Shown in pieces: positions 43,522-52,118 of a DNA stretch of 64,000 nt. Source of the DNA: Lachnospiraceae bacterium UBA3273 (lineage in GTDB: Bacteria > Bacillota > Clostridia > Lachnospirales > Lachnospiraceae); contig DEUB01000029.1 in NCBI GenBank assembly GCA_002362385.1, forward strand, positions 1 to 64,000, given 5' to 3'. The position numbers were made by a program, and so were the translations under genes. Position 1 is the stretch's first letter, and every line of letters starts with the position of its first letter. The notes under the pieces are model-generated. The model was not told where the DNA came from and did no database searches. It worked only from the letters and a program-made list of their open reading frames with translations.

Positions 43522-44919
43522 ATGGATAAGCTGAATGAAATTGTCAAACTGGTTGATGATTTTGTCTGGGGACCGGTTATGCTTGTATTGCTGGTGGGAA
43601 CGGGAATTTTCCTGACTGTCAGGACAGGATTTCTTCCTTGGAGAAATCTTCCCTATGCGATCAAAAGCACGTTGAGCAAGGAAGCCAGAAAAAAAGGAAG
43701 AGGAGAAGGGGATGTTTCGCCGTTTTCGGCGTTGACTACCGCTTTGGCGGCAACCATCGGAACCGGTAATATTGTAGGTGTTGCGACCGCTATGGTAAGC
43801 GGAGGTCCCGGAGCCCTTGTGTGGATGTGGATATCTGCAGCCTTCGGATTGACTTCCAAATTCAGCGAATGTATGCTGGCCATTAAATACAGGGAGAAAA
43901 ATGAGAAGGGCGAAATGTCCGGCGGTCCCATGTATACCATGAGAAAGGCAATTAAATGGAAGCCTCTGGGCGCTGTTTTAGGCTGGCTCTTTGCCCTCTT
44001 TGCGGTAGTGGCGTCCTTTGGTATCGGAAATATGACCCAGGCCAATTCCATTTCTTCATCTATGAAGGAAACATGGTCGGTGCCAACATGGGTTACGGGA
44101 GCGGTCATTACCGTACTTGCGCTCGTTATCATTGTAGGAGGGATCAAGACTATTTCCAAGGTATCTTCCGTAGTCGTACCCTTTATGGCAATCTTCTATG
44201 TAGTCGGCGGACTGGTTGTCATTGCGTTGAACTATAAAAATATTCCTTCCGGCATTGCACTGATATTCCAATGCGCTTTCAGCGTAAAAGCCGTTTCCGG
44301 CGGTGTATTGGGAACCATAACGGCGTCTATGTTAAACGGTATGCGTTACGGCGTTGCCAGAGGCGTATTTTCCAATGAAGCGGGTATGGGTTCCGCAGCC
44401 ATTACGGCAGCTGCCGCCACCACAGACCATCCTGTCCGTCAGGGTTATATCAATATGACCGGTACTTTCTGGGATACCATAGTTGTCTGCACCATCACAG
44501 GCCTTACCATCGCAAGCTCCGGCGTGCTGGGAAGCGTAGATGCATCGGGGAAGCTGGTTACCGGTTCCGCACTGACGATTTCTGCCTTTAGGACGGCGCT
44601 GGGACCCGTAGGAGGCTGGCTGGTTACCGTGAGCATTGCGTTGTTTGCTTTTTCCACCATTTTAGGATGGGAGTATCACGGGGAAAAGGCTGTTGAATAC
44701 ATAATGGGAACCCACAAATTTAACATGGTCTACAGGATCATATTCTCCCTGGTCATTTATGTGGGAGCTACGGCTACCCTGGACCTGGTATGGAACCTTT
44801 CAGATATCGCCAATGCGCTGATGGCGGTTCCCAACCTGATCTGTATGCTGTTATTAAGCGGAGAAATCGCAAAAGACATGAAGGATTTCCAGGTTATCCT
44901 CAAAGAAGAAAAGAAATAA
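43522..44919 (+). CDS. Sodium:alanine symporter family (AGCS) transporter
   Basis: 465-aa multi-spanning Na+-coupled amino-acid transporter (alanine or glycine). The family blocks are present: GTGNIVGVATAMVSGGPGALVWMW, SAFGLTSKFSECMLAIKYRE-like region, and GVARGVFSNEAGMGSAAITAAAA. About 10-11 helices. A single start, ATG 43522, has GAGAGGGAT upstream. It is preceded by a promoter/terminator pair (43354-43429) that may attenuate it and is closed by a good terminator (44935-44980), so it is likely monocistronic. No glycine riboswitch is visible in the leader. Confidence 0.94.
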   Translation: MDKLNEIVKLVDDFVWGPVMLVLLVGTGIFLTVRTGFLPWRNLPYAIKSTLSKEARKKGRGEGDVSPFSALTTALAATIGTGNIVGVATAMVSGGPGALVWMWISAAFGLTSKFSECMLAIKYREKNEKGEMSGGPMYTMRKAIKWKPLGAVLGWLFALFAVVASFGIGNMTQANSISSSMKETWSVPTWVTGAVITVLALVIIVGGIKTISKVSSVVVPFMAIFYVVGGLVVIALNYKNIPSGIALIFQCAFSVKAVSGGVLGTITASMLNGMRYGVARGVFSNEAGMGSAAITAAAATTDHPVRQGYINMTGTFWDTIVVCTITGLTIASSGVLGSVDASGKLVTGSALTISAFRTALGPVGGWLVTVSIALFAFSTILGWEYHGEKAVEYIMGTHKFNMVYRIIFSLVIYVGATATLDLVWNLSDIANALMAVPNLICMLLLSGEIAKDMKDFQVILKEEKK

Positions 44920-44934
44920 AATATATTTCTATAA

Positions 44935-44980
44935 AAATAAGCGCCTTTGCAGGAGAATTCATGCAAAGGTACTTATTTTT
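44935..44980 (+). terminator. Intrinsic terminator after the AGCS symporter
   Basis: CCTTTGCA (44944-44951) and TGCAAAGG (44962-44969) form the core; AATAAG (44936-44941) and CTTATT (44972-44977) extend the stem across a small internal loop, and a T-run follows. Confidence 0.88.
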
Positions 44981-45023
44981 TGATAAAAGATATGATAAAA
45001 TGTGCGTGTAGGCAATGAGCAGT

Positions 45024-45230
45024 GCCACGCCGCAAGATGGAAAAATGACTGCTTGCAGTCATATTTGACAGATTGAGGCGTGATAGGGCGAAGCCCTCGA
45101 ATTCGTAAAACCGAAGGTTTTACGAATCTGCACTGCGGACAATAGGAAACAGCGACCGCAGATACACTGCGGACGAAAGGAAACGGCGACCGTCAACTAA
45201 GCCACGCCGCAAGACGGAAAAAGCTGCTTG
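45024..45230 (+). repeat. Composite non-coding repeat element with nested hairpins
   Basis: The 350-bp gap between the AGCS gene and the next CDS holds this element. Outer direct repeats: GCCACGCCGCAAGATGGAAA (45024-) and GCCACGCCGCAAGACGGAAA (45201-), each followed by a near-matching CTGCTTG. Inside: ATGACTGC/GCAGTCAT (8-bp, ~45045-45062), AGGGC-GAA-GCCCT (45085-45097), a perfect 12-bp hairpin ATTCGTAAAACC-GAA-GGTTTTACGAAT (45101-45127), and a 34-bp direct repeat (45131-45164 and 45165-45198) whose first copy pairs CTGCGG with CCGCAG. No open reading frame. It looks like a MITE/REP-type mobile palindromic unit. Confidence 0.75.
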
Positions 45231-45255
45231 GAATATACAATAGAGAATATATGAT
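45228..45255 (+). promoter_or_regulatory. Candidate promoter at the right end of the repeat element
   Basis: TTGGAA at 45228-45233, 16 nt, TATGAT at 45250-45255. The -35 falls in the last bases of the right direct repeat. Distance to the next ATG is short (15 nt after the -10), which argues for a leader of minimal length or against this call. Confidence 0.3.
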
Positions 45256-45269
45256 TTAAGGTGAAGATT

Positions 45270-45569
45270 ATGTCAGAATTATCATTTTCAGATGTGAAGG
45301 TTCATAATGAGATCGAATATTGCATTGTCCAGGATATGGATATCAAGATGAAAATCGAAAGGGCTTTTTTGAACAACAGGATTTCTTATTATGAGAAGTG
45401 GGAAGAGCCCTCCCTTTTCCGTAAGCTCTTAGGCGACGGCGCTTTGCGCTGTACCCTCTGTATCAACAGCATGCAGGCGGAAAAGGCCAATGAACTGTTG
45501 GCGGACCTCGATCTGGACAAAGGACAGGTGGAAATGGTCATGAGGAGAGTGGACAGGACATATTTTTAA
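45270..45569 (+). CDS. Small hypothetical protein (99 aa)
   Basis: Soluble, no membrane helix or clear motif. ATG 45270 has AAGGTGA 5 nt upstream; GTG 45261 lies in that site and is rejected. It has an alternating alpha/beta look: EIEYCIVQDMDIKMKIERAFL, then RCTLCINSMQAEKANELLADLDLD. The last stretch resembles small DUF2007-like alpha/beta proteins only loosely. It is followed after 31 bp by the NYN-LOTUS gene. Function not known. Confidence 0.7.
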   Translation: MSELSFSDVKVHNEIEYCIVQDMDIKMKIERAFLNNRISYYEKWEEPSLFRKLLGDGALRCTLCINSMQAEKANELLADLDLDKGQVEMVMRRVDRTYF

Positions 45570-45600
45570 AAATAAACTAAGAAAGTATAGAGGGTAATTT

Positions 45601-46515
45601 GTGGAAGAAAAAAGATTTGCGCTTTTAATTGATTCCGATAACGTTTCGGCGGAATATGTACAGAAGATTTTAGATGAGCTGACCAAGTACGGGATCGTAA
45701 CCATCAAGAGGATATACGGGGACTGGACGAAAAGCAACAGCAACAAATGGAAAACGGTGCTGCTTTCCAATTCCATCCAGCCCATGCAGCAGTTTGCCTA
45801 TACAAACGGCAAAAATGCCACGGATTCTTATATGATCATTGACGCCATGGACATTTTGTATTCCGACAATGTGGAAGGCTTCTGCTTAGTGACCAGCGAC
45901 AGCGACTTTACAAGGCTGGCGGCAAGGCTCAGGGAAGCCGGCAAAAACGTCATCGGCATGGGAGAGACCAAAACGCCGGAGGCCTTTGTCAGCGCATGCG
46001 ACCGTTTTATTTATTTAAACAATATTTCCGGCAAGGAACAGGACGACAAGGAAAAGAAACATGTCCGTTCCATAAAGGCCATTGAAAAGGCCATTACGGA
46101 AATCCTGGATGAAAACGAGGATGCCGGAAAGCCCATGACCAATATCGGAGAAGTGGGAAGCAGACTGCTTAAAAAATATCCTGATTTTGACGTGAGAAAC
46201 TACGGATATTCCAAATTTTCAACCTTCTGCGAGGGCCTAAAGGCCGTAAAAATACATAGGAACAACAATATCATTTCCCTCATCAACGCCTCCAGACAGG
46301 ATGCCAATGTGGAAGAGATGATGGTAAAGATCATAAAAGAAAAAGACGGAGTTATGGAATTGAGCCTTCTTTCCCAGGAATTAAAAAGGCAGTTTCCTGA
46401 TTTCAGCGTAAAAAATTACGGGTTTTCCCAGTTCAAAAAGTTCGTGAAGAGCTTTTCTTCCATGAAGCTGGAAACAGATAAGACCAACAACAAAAACTAT
46501 GTGAGATTAAAATAA
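45601..46515 (+). CDS. NYN-domain nuclease with two OST-HTH/LOTUS RNA-binding domains
   Basis: 304 aa. The N-terminal NYN (PIN-like, LabA/DUF88) domain, ~1-145, has acidic active-site blocks LLIDSDNVSAEY, DSYMIIDAMDILYS and LVTSDSDFTRLAARLREAG. Two LOTUS (OST-HTH) winged-helix domains follow: ~155-225 (ITEILDENEDAGKPMTNIGE with YGYSKFSTFCEGL) and ~238-304 (IIKEKDGVMELSLLSQELKR with YGFSQFKKFVKSF). The architecture parallels eukaryotic MARF1-type RNases. GTG 45601 has a weak AGAGGGTAA site upstream. Cytosolic; target RNA unknown. Confidence 0.9.
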   Translation: MEEKRFALLIDSDNVSAEYVQKILDELTKYGIVTIKRIYGDWTKSNSNKWKTVLLSNSIQPMQQFAYTNGKNATDSYMIIDAMDILYSDNVEGFCLVTSDSDFTRLAARLREAGKNVIGMGETKTPEAFVSACDRFIYLNNISGKEQDDKEKKHVRSIKAIEKAITEILDENEDAGKPMTNIGEVGSRLLKKYPDFDVRNYGYSKFSTFCEGLKAVKIHRNNNIISLINASRQDANVEEMMVKIIKEKDGVMELSLLSQELKRQFPDFSVKNYGFSQFKKFVKSFSSMKLETDKTNNKNYVRLK

Positions 46516-46535
46516 AAAGGCAGGTGGCGGCCGGC

Positions 46536-47840
46536 ATGAGGATGTATGACCTGATCATGAAAAAGAGAAACCGCATGAGCTTAAGCCGGGAAGAGATCCG
46601 GTTTATGATCGAGCATTATACGGCAGGGATGATTCCCGATTATCAGATGTCAGCCATGATGATGGCGGTTTATTTTAACGGAATGAACGAAGAGGAAACC
46701 CTTGATCTGACCATGGCAATGGCGGAAAGCGGGGATATGCTGGATCTGTCTTCCATTGACGGCATTAAGGTGGACAAACACAGCACAGGAGGCGTAGGTG
46801 ATAAGACCTCCCTGGCGCTGGCGCCCATGGTGGCGGCATGCGGCGTTCCCGTGGCAAAAATGAGCGGCAGGGGTTTAGGACATACGGGCGGTACCATTGA
46901 CAAGCTGGAAAGCTTTCCGGGTTTTTCCGTTTCCATGGAGACTGACCGGTTTATGAAACAGGTCAATGAGATCGGAATTGCCATTATGGGACAGACTAAG
47001 GATCTTGCGCCGGCGGATAAAAAGCTCTATGCTTTGCGGGACGTTACGGCTACCGTTGACAATATGTCCCTGATCGCCAGCTCTATTATGAGCAAAAAGC
47101 TGGCGTCCGGTGCAGACGCCATTATATTGGATGTAAAGACCGGCAGCGGAGCCTTTATGAAAGAAGAAAAGGATGCTTTTGCCCTGGCAGAGGAAATGGT
47201 GCGCATCGGAAAGGGCGCAGGCCGCGATACGAGGGCGGTCATTTCCAATATGGACGAGCCCTTAGGGTATGCCATCGGGAATGCCCTGGAGGTAAGAGAG
47301 GCCATCGATACCTTAAAAGGAAAAGGCCCTGATGATTTCCTGGAGCTGTGCCTGACCCTTGGAACTTTTATGGTCTTAGCGGGCAAAAAAGCAGAGAACG
47401 AGGATGAAGCACGGGAAATGCTGCTTGAAAAGATAGAAAACGGAAGCGCTTTGGAGAAACTGGCACAGTTTGTAAAGGCGCAGGGAGGGGACGAAAGCTT
47501 TGTGTACGAACCGGAAAGACTGCCCCGGGCATCCATGGAAAAGACGGTAACGGCGGCTCGTGACGGCTTTATTTCCCATATTGACTGTGACCAGGTCGGG
47601 ATCTGCTCCCTGATTTTAGGCGGCGGAAGGGAAACCAAGGACAGCGTTATCGATTTAAGCGTAGGACTCAGGCTTTCCAAAAAGGTGGGAGATAAGGTAA
47701 GAGAAGGGGAAACGCTGGCGAATCTTTACGGCAACGACGCTTCTTTGCTTTCGGAAGCCGCACAGAGATATGCAGATGCTTGTCATATCTCAAAGGAGCC
47801 GGTAAAAAAACCGCTCCTTATAAAAGGAATGATTCGTTAA
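46536..47840 (+). CDS. pdp: Pyrimidine-nucleoside phosphorylase
   Basis: 434 aa. Reversible phosphorolysis of uridine/thymidine to base and (deoxy)ribose-1-phosphate. Signatures: DKHSTGGVGDKTSLALAPMVAACG, KMSGRGLGHTGGTIDKLES and the DVKTGSGAFM block. Start ATG 46536 (MRMYDLIMKK) matches the known family start and has AGGTGG 8 nt upstream; GTG 46524 and ATG 46542 are alternatives. Cytosolic. A neighbouring sporulation gene starts 20 bp after its stop. The common thymidine-phosphorylase name deoA would also apply if substrate range is narrower. Confidence 0.95.
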   Translation: MRMYDLIMKKRNRMSLSREEIRFMIEHYTAGMIPDYQMSAMMMAVYFNGMNEEETLDLTMAMAESGDMLDLSSIDGIKVDKHSTGGVGDKTSLALAPMVAACGVPVAKMSGRGLGHTGGTIDKLESFPGFSVSMETDRFMKQVNEIGIAIMGQTKDLAPADKKLYALRDVTATVDNMSLIASSIMSKKLASGADAIILDVKTGSGAFMKEEKDAFALAEEMVRIGKGAGRDTRAVISNMDEPLGYAIGNALEVREAIDTLKGKGPDDFLELCLTLGTFMVLAGKKAENEDEAREMLLEKIENGSALEKLAQFVKAQGGDESFVYEPERLPRASMEKTVTAARDGFISHIDCDQVGICSLILGGGRETKDSVIDLSVGLRLSKKVGDKVREGETLANLYGNDASLLSEAAQRYADACHISKEPVKKPLLIKGMIR

Positions 47841-47860
47841 CTGTGCTCATATATTTAATC

Positions 47861-48160
47861 ATGAGCGGATTTTATAATAAAAAGAACAGAATCATACAGG
47901 CTGCCAAAGAGCAGATGACGGATACCTTAAAGCTTCCCAGAGAGCTGGTAACGGGCGACAGCGTCATTACCATGCAGGGGCGGGAAGAGGTTTTTGTGGA
48001 AAATTACCGGGGCATTCTGGAGTGCTGTGATACCGTAATCTGGATCTCCACCAGGAATTTCCGCCTTTGTATCGAAGGCAGGAATTTGTGTGTCGCCTAT
48101 TACACCAATGATGAAATGAAAGTGACAGGAACCATAGAACATATTTCATTTATGGAGTGA
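47861..48160 (+). CDS. yqfC: YqfC-family sporulation protein
   Basis: 99 aa. Matches YqfC, a conserved sporulation protein of the mother cell that is always found before yqfD: a basic helix (RIIQAAKEQMTDTLKLPRELV) and a beta-rich C-terminal part (VITMQGREEVFVENYRGILE, IEGRNLCVAYYTNDEMKVTGTIEHISFM). ATG 47861 has no clear ribosome site; GTG 47843 is an alternative start. Its stop is 7 bp from yqfD. Confidence 0.85.
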   Translation: MSGFYNKKNRIIQAAKEQMTDTLKLPRELVTGDSVITMQGREEVFVENYRGILECCDTVIWISTRNFRLCIEGRNLCVAYYTNDEMKVTGTIEHISFME

Positions 48161-48167
48161 TTGGCAG

Positions 48168-49382
48168 ATGCTTTCGATATTCAGATTCCTTCGGGGATAT
48201 GTGAGGGTTTATTTATGGGGCTTTTCGCCGGAACGCTTTATGAACCTGTGCAACAATCACGGGATCGAGCTTTGGGATGTAGAGCCGGCAGGCGAAGGCT
48301 ATGAATTTTATATGCACATAAAGGGCTTTTTGAGCTGTAAGGATTTTTTGCGTAAGACAAAGACAAGGGTGGTAATCAGAAATAAGCTGGGACTGCCTTT
48401 TTTATTGTTCAGATACCGCAAAAGAAAGCTGTTTTTTGTAGGACTTTCAGGATGCTTTTTGGCGCTTTTTATTGCGACGCGGTTTATCTGGGCTTTTGAG
48501 ATTTCGGGCAACAGACAGTTTACGGAGGATATGTTCCTTTCCTTCCTGGAATCCCAGCAGGTATCGTATGGTATGCCCATAGAGTCCCTTGACATTGACA
48601 GCTTTGAAAAGGCGCTCAGGGAAGAGTATGATTATATCATATGGGCGTCGGCCAAGATCGAAGGGACCAAGCTTCATGTTATGATAAAGGAAAATGATGT
48701 GGAGCATACAGGCGAAACGAAGGAGCCGGAAACCGGAGATATGAAGGCATCCGTATCAGGGACGGTGGTATCCATGGTAACGAGAACGGGCGTTCCCAAG
48801 GTCAAAACGGGAGATCTGGTAAACGAAGGGGATGTGCTGATCTCCGGCATCATTCCCATTATGAATGACGACGGCACCCTGCGCACCTATCATGAAACCA
48901 GGGCGGACGGGGATGTGGTCATTGAGAGGGCGCTGCCGTATCTGGATGAGCTGCCTTTAAAATATGATAAAAAGATATACACAGGCAACAGGCAGCGGCT
49001 TTATATCTTCGGATTCGGCGAGAAGGAGATAAAGCTGGGTTCGGTCAAAATAAAAGAGGAATACGAAACCCTTTCCGTAAGGAAACCCGTAAGACTTTTT
49101 GACAATCTGTATCTGCCGGTAATTTATGGGCATAATGATTATATTGGTTATGAAACGGTGGAAAGCGCTTATACAAAAGAAGAGGCCGGAGAGATCTTAA
49201 AAAGCAGGTTTTTACAGTTTTGTACAACTTTAGAGGAAAAAGGGGTTCAAATAATGCAAAAAGATGTTAAAATAGATTATGCGGGAGATAAAGCGGTATT
49301 GTCGGGAAATCTGACAATTCGGGAAAATGCTGTGGTCTTATCTCCCATTACGGAATTCCCAGAGGAGAATGGCATTGAATGA
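48168..49382 (+). CDS. yqfD: Stage IV sporulation protein YqfD
   Basis: 404 aa. Sporulation membrane protein: N-terminal RGYVRVYLWGFSPERFMNLCNNHGIELWD block, one membrane helix (~88-108), then an extracytoplasmic region with a POTRA-like part (FEISGNRQFTEDMF) and a beta-rich C-terminus. In Bacillus yqfD is required for spore coat/engulfment-stage functions. The genes yqfC-yqfD-phoH-HD-ybeY follow the Bacillus order. The phoH start lies inside its last codons (8-nt overlap). Confidence 0.92.
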   Translation: MLSIFRFLRGYVRVYLWGFSPERFMNLCNNHGIELWDVEPAGEGYEFYMHIKGFLSCKDFLRKTKTRVVIRNKLGLPFLLFRYRKRKLFFVGLSGCFLALFIATRFIWAFEISGNRQFTEDMFLSFLESQQVSYGMPIESLDIDSFEKALREEYDYIIWASAKIEGTKLHVMIKENDVEHTGETKEPETGDMKASVSGTVVSMVTRTGVPKVKTGDLVNEGDVLISGIIPIMNDDGTLRTYHETRADGDVVIERALPYLDELPLKYDKKIYTGNRQRLYIFGFGEKEIKLGSVKIKEEYETLSVRKPVRLFDNLYLPVIYGHNDYIGYETVESAYTKEEAGEILKSRFLQFCTTLEEKGVQIMQKDVKIDYAGDKAVLSGNLTIRENAVVLSPITEFPEENGIE

Positions 49383-50382
49383 TTATACCATGTTAATGGA
49401 TATGGACACCGTATCCATGCAGAAGCTTTTTGGTACCAACGACGCATATATTCGTAAAATAGAAAATGAATTCGGCGTTTCCGTCATCAACAGGGACGGG
49501 GCGGTAAAAATATCAGGCGAAAAGGGAAATGTAAAAAAGGTCTACAGGCTTTTGGAGGAACTGTTACAGATTTCACACAAGGGGACGGAAATAGAAGACA
49601 CAAACGTTAATTACGCTGTTATGATGAGCAAGGAAAATGAAGACGACGGACTGCTTACCATGGATGAAAACTGTATCTGCCATACGATCAGCGGGAAGCC
49701 GGTCTGCCCTAAGACCCTGGGACAGAAAAAATATGTACAGGCCATGAAGGAACATATGATCGTTTTCGGCCTCGGGCCTGCAGGAACGGGAAAGACCTAT
49801 CTTGCCATGGCCATGGCGATCACGGCTTTCAGAAATAACGAGGTGGGAAGGATCATTCTTACAAGGCCCGCCATTGAGGCAGGAGAAAAGCTGGGGTTCC
49901 TTCCGGGGGATCTGCAGAGCAAGGTGGATCCTTATTTGAGACCTTTATATGATGCGCTCTATCAGATCATGGGCGCCGAAAGTTTCCAGAAGAATATGGA
50001 AAAAGGCCTGATCGAAGTGGCGCCTTTAGCCTATATGAGGGGACGCACCTTAGATAACGCATACATTATACTGGATGAGGCGCAAAACACCACGGAGGCG
50101 CAGATGAAGATGTTTTTAACCAGGATCGGATTCGGCTCCAAGGTAGTCATAACCGGAGACGCATCCCAGAAGGATCTGGGAGCGGGAACAAGGTCGGGCC
50201 TGGATATTGCGGCAAAGGTTCTTTCCGGGGTGGAAGGGATAGCTTTCTGCAATCTGACAAGCAGGGATGTGGTAAGGCATCCTTTGGTACAAAAAATTGT
50301 AAAAGCATATGAGGATTACGAGAATAAGCAGCTGCAAAAGGGACAACGTATGCAAAGATATACACGCAAGAAGGGAAAATGA
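49375..50382 (+). CDS. phoH: PhoH-family ATPase
   Basis: 335 aa. RNA-associated P-loop NTPase found next to ybeY. Walker A GPAGTGKT at 134-141, Walker B YIILDEAQNTTEAQMKMFLTRIG, plus the KH-like N-terminal part (~1-95). TTG 49375 is chosen because AGAGGAG ends 7 nt upstream; ATG 49369 is too close to that site. It overlaps yqfD by 8 nt and the next gene by 4 nt (ATGA), a sign of tight translational coupling. Linked to ribosome maturation or RNA metabolism with YbeY. Confidence 0.92.
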   Translation: MNDYTMLMDMDTVSMQKLFGTNDAYIRKIENEFGVSVINRDGAVKISGEKGNVKKVYRLLEELLQISHKGTEIEDTNVNYAVMMSKENEDDGLLTMDENCICHTISGKPVCPKTLGQKKYVQAMKEHMIVFGLGPAGTGKTYLAMAMAITAFRNNEVGRIILTRPAIEAGEKLGFLPGDLQSKVDPYLRPLYDALYQIMGAESFQKNMEKGLIEVAPLAYMRGRTLDNAYIILDEAQNTTEAQMKMFLTRIGFGSKVVITGDASQKDLGAGTRSGLDIAAKVLSGVEGIAFCNLTSRDVVRHPLVQKIVKAYEDYENKQLQKGQRMQRYTRKKGK

Positions 50383-51599
50383 CTAAAGTAATGGGGAAGG
50401 GAAGAAGGGAGAAAAAAGGCTTTAAAGGGCTGGCTGTCTCTTTTATTATAAATTTATCGGTTTTCATACTCTGGACATTTATGTGGGGATATTTTCATGA
50501 CGCAAAGCTTTCCGGTATGCTTAAAAATCTTCTGCTGGATATCATCGGGGCATTTGCCATATCCTTTTCTTTTTGGGCGTCCTCTTATAAGGGGGAACTT
50601 TCGTGGTGGAATGAAGGACATATACTAAGATACAGCCTTGTTGCGGCGTTTTGTACAGGCGCTTTGTACGGAATGCCTTATCTACCGTTTCTGGCGGCGC
50701 CGGCAGCGGCAGCGGCGGTAGTTATGACGATTTTTTCCGGAGGCTTTTGTGCCCTGGTATCCTATCTGTTTATGATCATGCAGTATATATTTCTAAGCGG
50801 GCTTGGATCGGAACAGGCAATGGTGCTGGTATTTTCAGGCTTGTTGGGCATTGTGTTATTTAAAAGCCTGGACCGGGAATTTCGTTATGTGGGACTGCTG
50901 TTTGCTTATCTGGTGGGCGATCTTGTATGCTGCAGCATTTATTATGTGGCGGCGGATCCGGGAACGGATCTGGGAGATTCCCTTCTGTATATGGGGATCC
51001 GCCTGTTCTCGGAGACGGTAGCCATTTTGATCTTACTGAAACTTACCGGAAAATATTGCATTTACCGGGATGAAGATTTTTATAAACAGATCAACAACCC
51101 CGAACACAAGCTCCTGGCACAGTTGAAAAAAAACAATAAAGAAGTTTATATGAACGCCGTTCATACAGCGTATCTTTCCGAGAAAATATCCCGGAAGATA
51201 AAGATCGATACGGCTTTGGCAAAGGCCGGAGGATATTATCACAAGATCGGAGTCCTGGAAGGGACGGATACCATAGAGAATACTCTGAAGGTGGGACGGG
51301 ATAACAAATTCCCGAAGCCCCTTATGAAGCTTTTGGAGGAATACGGGGATAAAAAATGCGGCAGGCTTTCAAAAGAAGCGGCGGTCGTCCAGCTGTCTGA
51401 CGCAGTAGTTTCCTATATTTCCCATATGTTTCTGGAGAATAATGATGCCGTGCCGGATTATGAAAAGATCATCGACACCATGATCAGTAAAAAAATGCAC
51501 AGACGGGACTGGCGCGGCTGCGAACTGACGGTGGACGAGCTTTGTAAGATCAGGGAAGGCCTTGTGGAGGTAAAACTGTACTATGACTTTTTACGTTGA
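50379..51599 (+). CDS. Membrane protein at the pgpH position with a degenerate HD domain
   Basis: 406 aa. About seven membrane helices (~18-225), then a soluble HD-like domain (~250-400). In PgpH-type 7TM-HD c-di-AMP phosphodiesterases the signature is AYYHDIGK; here it reads GGYYHKIGV, with Lys289 in place of the metal-binding Asp after His288, and the other expected metal His positions appear lost (only His262 remains of the first His pair). The large extracellular 7TMR-HDED domain is absent too, making it far shorter than PgpH (~700 aa). So it is predicted to be catalytically inactive, possibly a binding or regulatory protein. Starts at an ATGA overlap with phoH and overlaps ybeY by 17 nt. 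Confidence 0.82.
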   Translation: MTKVMGKGRREKKGFKGLAVSFIINLSVFILWTFMWGYFHDAKLSGMLKNLLLDIIGAFAISFSFWASSYKGELSWWNEGHILRYSLVAAFCTGALYGMPYLPFLAAPAAAAAVVMTIFSGGFCALVSYLFMIMQYIFLSGLGSEQAMVLVFSGLLGIVLFKSLDREFRYVGLLFAYLVGDLVCCSIYYVAADPGTDLGDSLLYMGIRLFSETVAILILLKLTGKYCIYRDEDFYKQINNPEHKLLAQLKKNNKEVYMNAVHTAYLSEKISRKIKIDTALAKAGGYYHKIGVLEGTDTIENTLKVGRDNKFPKPLMKLLEEYGDKKCGRLSKEAAVVQLSDAVVSYISHMFLENNDAVPDYEKIIDTMISKKMHRRDWRGCELTVDELCKIREGLVEVKLYYDFLR

Positions 51600-52107
51600 A
51601 AGTGAAGGCACGAAAGAAGACCGGGGGACCGGGAAGGACAAAGATTTCCCCTTTCCTTTGGAGGAGACGGCAGAAAAGGTGCTGCGTGCAGCCCTTTCTT
51701 ATGAAAATTGTCCTTTTGAAGCGGAAATCAATATACTGATTACCGACAGGGAAGGGATCAAAACATATAATGAGGAATACCGGGGAATACCCAAAGAAAC
51801 GGATGTACTGTCATTTCCCGGCGTGGATTATGAAGAGCCGGGAGATTTTTCCCTTGCCCTATCCGATAAAAACAGTTATTTTAACCCGGAAACGGAAGAG
51901 ATTTTGCTGGGAGACATCATACTTTGCAAAGACAGGGTGTTTTCCCAGGCGGAAGAATACGGACACAGTGTTTTAAGGGAATTTGCATTTCTTTTGGTAC
52001 ACAGTGTTTTACACCTCTTAGGTTATGACCATATGGAAGAGGAAGATGAAAAGATCATGAAAAAGCATCAGGATGAAATAATGGAGAAACTGGGAATTCT
52101 CCGGTAA
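51583..52107 (+). CDS. ybeY: Endoribonuclease YbeY
   Basis: 174 aa. Single-strand-specific, Zn-dependent RNase needed for 16S rRNA 3'-end maturation and quality control. The metal motif HxxxHxxxxxH is intact as His140, His144 and His150 (HSVLHLLGYDH); NEEYRGIPKETDVLSFP is the conserved substrate loop. Starts inside the preceding gene (17-nt overlap). A ~35-residue N-terminal stretch precedes the conserved core. Confidence 0.95.
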   Translation: MTFYVESEGTKEDRGTGKDKDFPFPLEETAEKVLRAALSYENCPFEAEINILITDREGIKTYNEEYRGIPKETDVLSFPGVDYEEPGDFSLALSDKNSYFNPETEEILLGDIILCKDRVFSQAEEYGHSVLREFAFLLVHSVLHLLGYDHMEEEDEKIMKKHQDEIMEKLGILR

Positions 52108-52118
52108 AGAGGTACGGC

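Noticed and set aside
45101..45127. 12-bp hairpin as a transcription terminator or tRNA arm
   Set aside because: No T-run follows, and no cloverleaf or anticodon arm can be drawn from the surrounding bases.
45131..45198. 34-bp direct repeat as a CRISPR fragment
   Set aside because: Only two adjacent copies with no spacer; part of the composite palindromic element.
47027..47680. 217-aa minus-strand frame within pdp
   Set aside because: Shadow frame opposite a well-supported enzyme.
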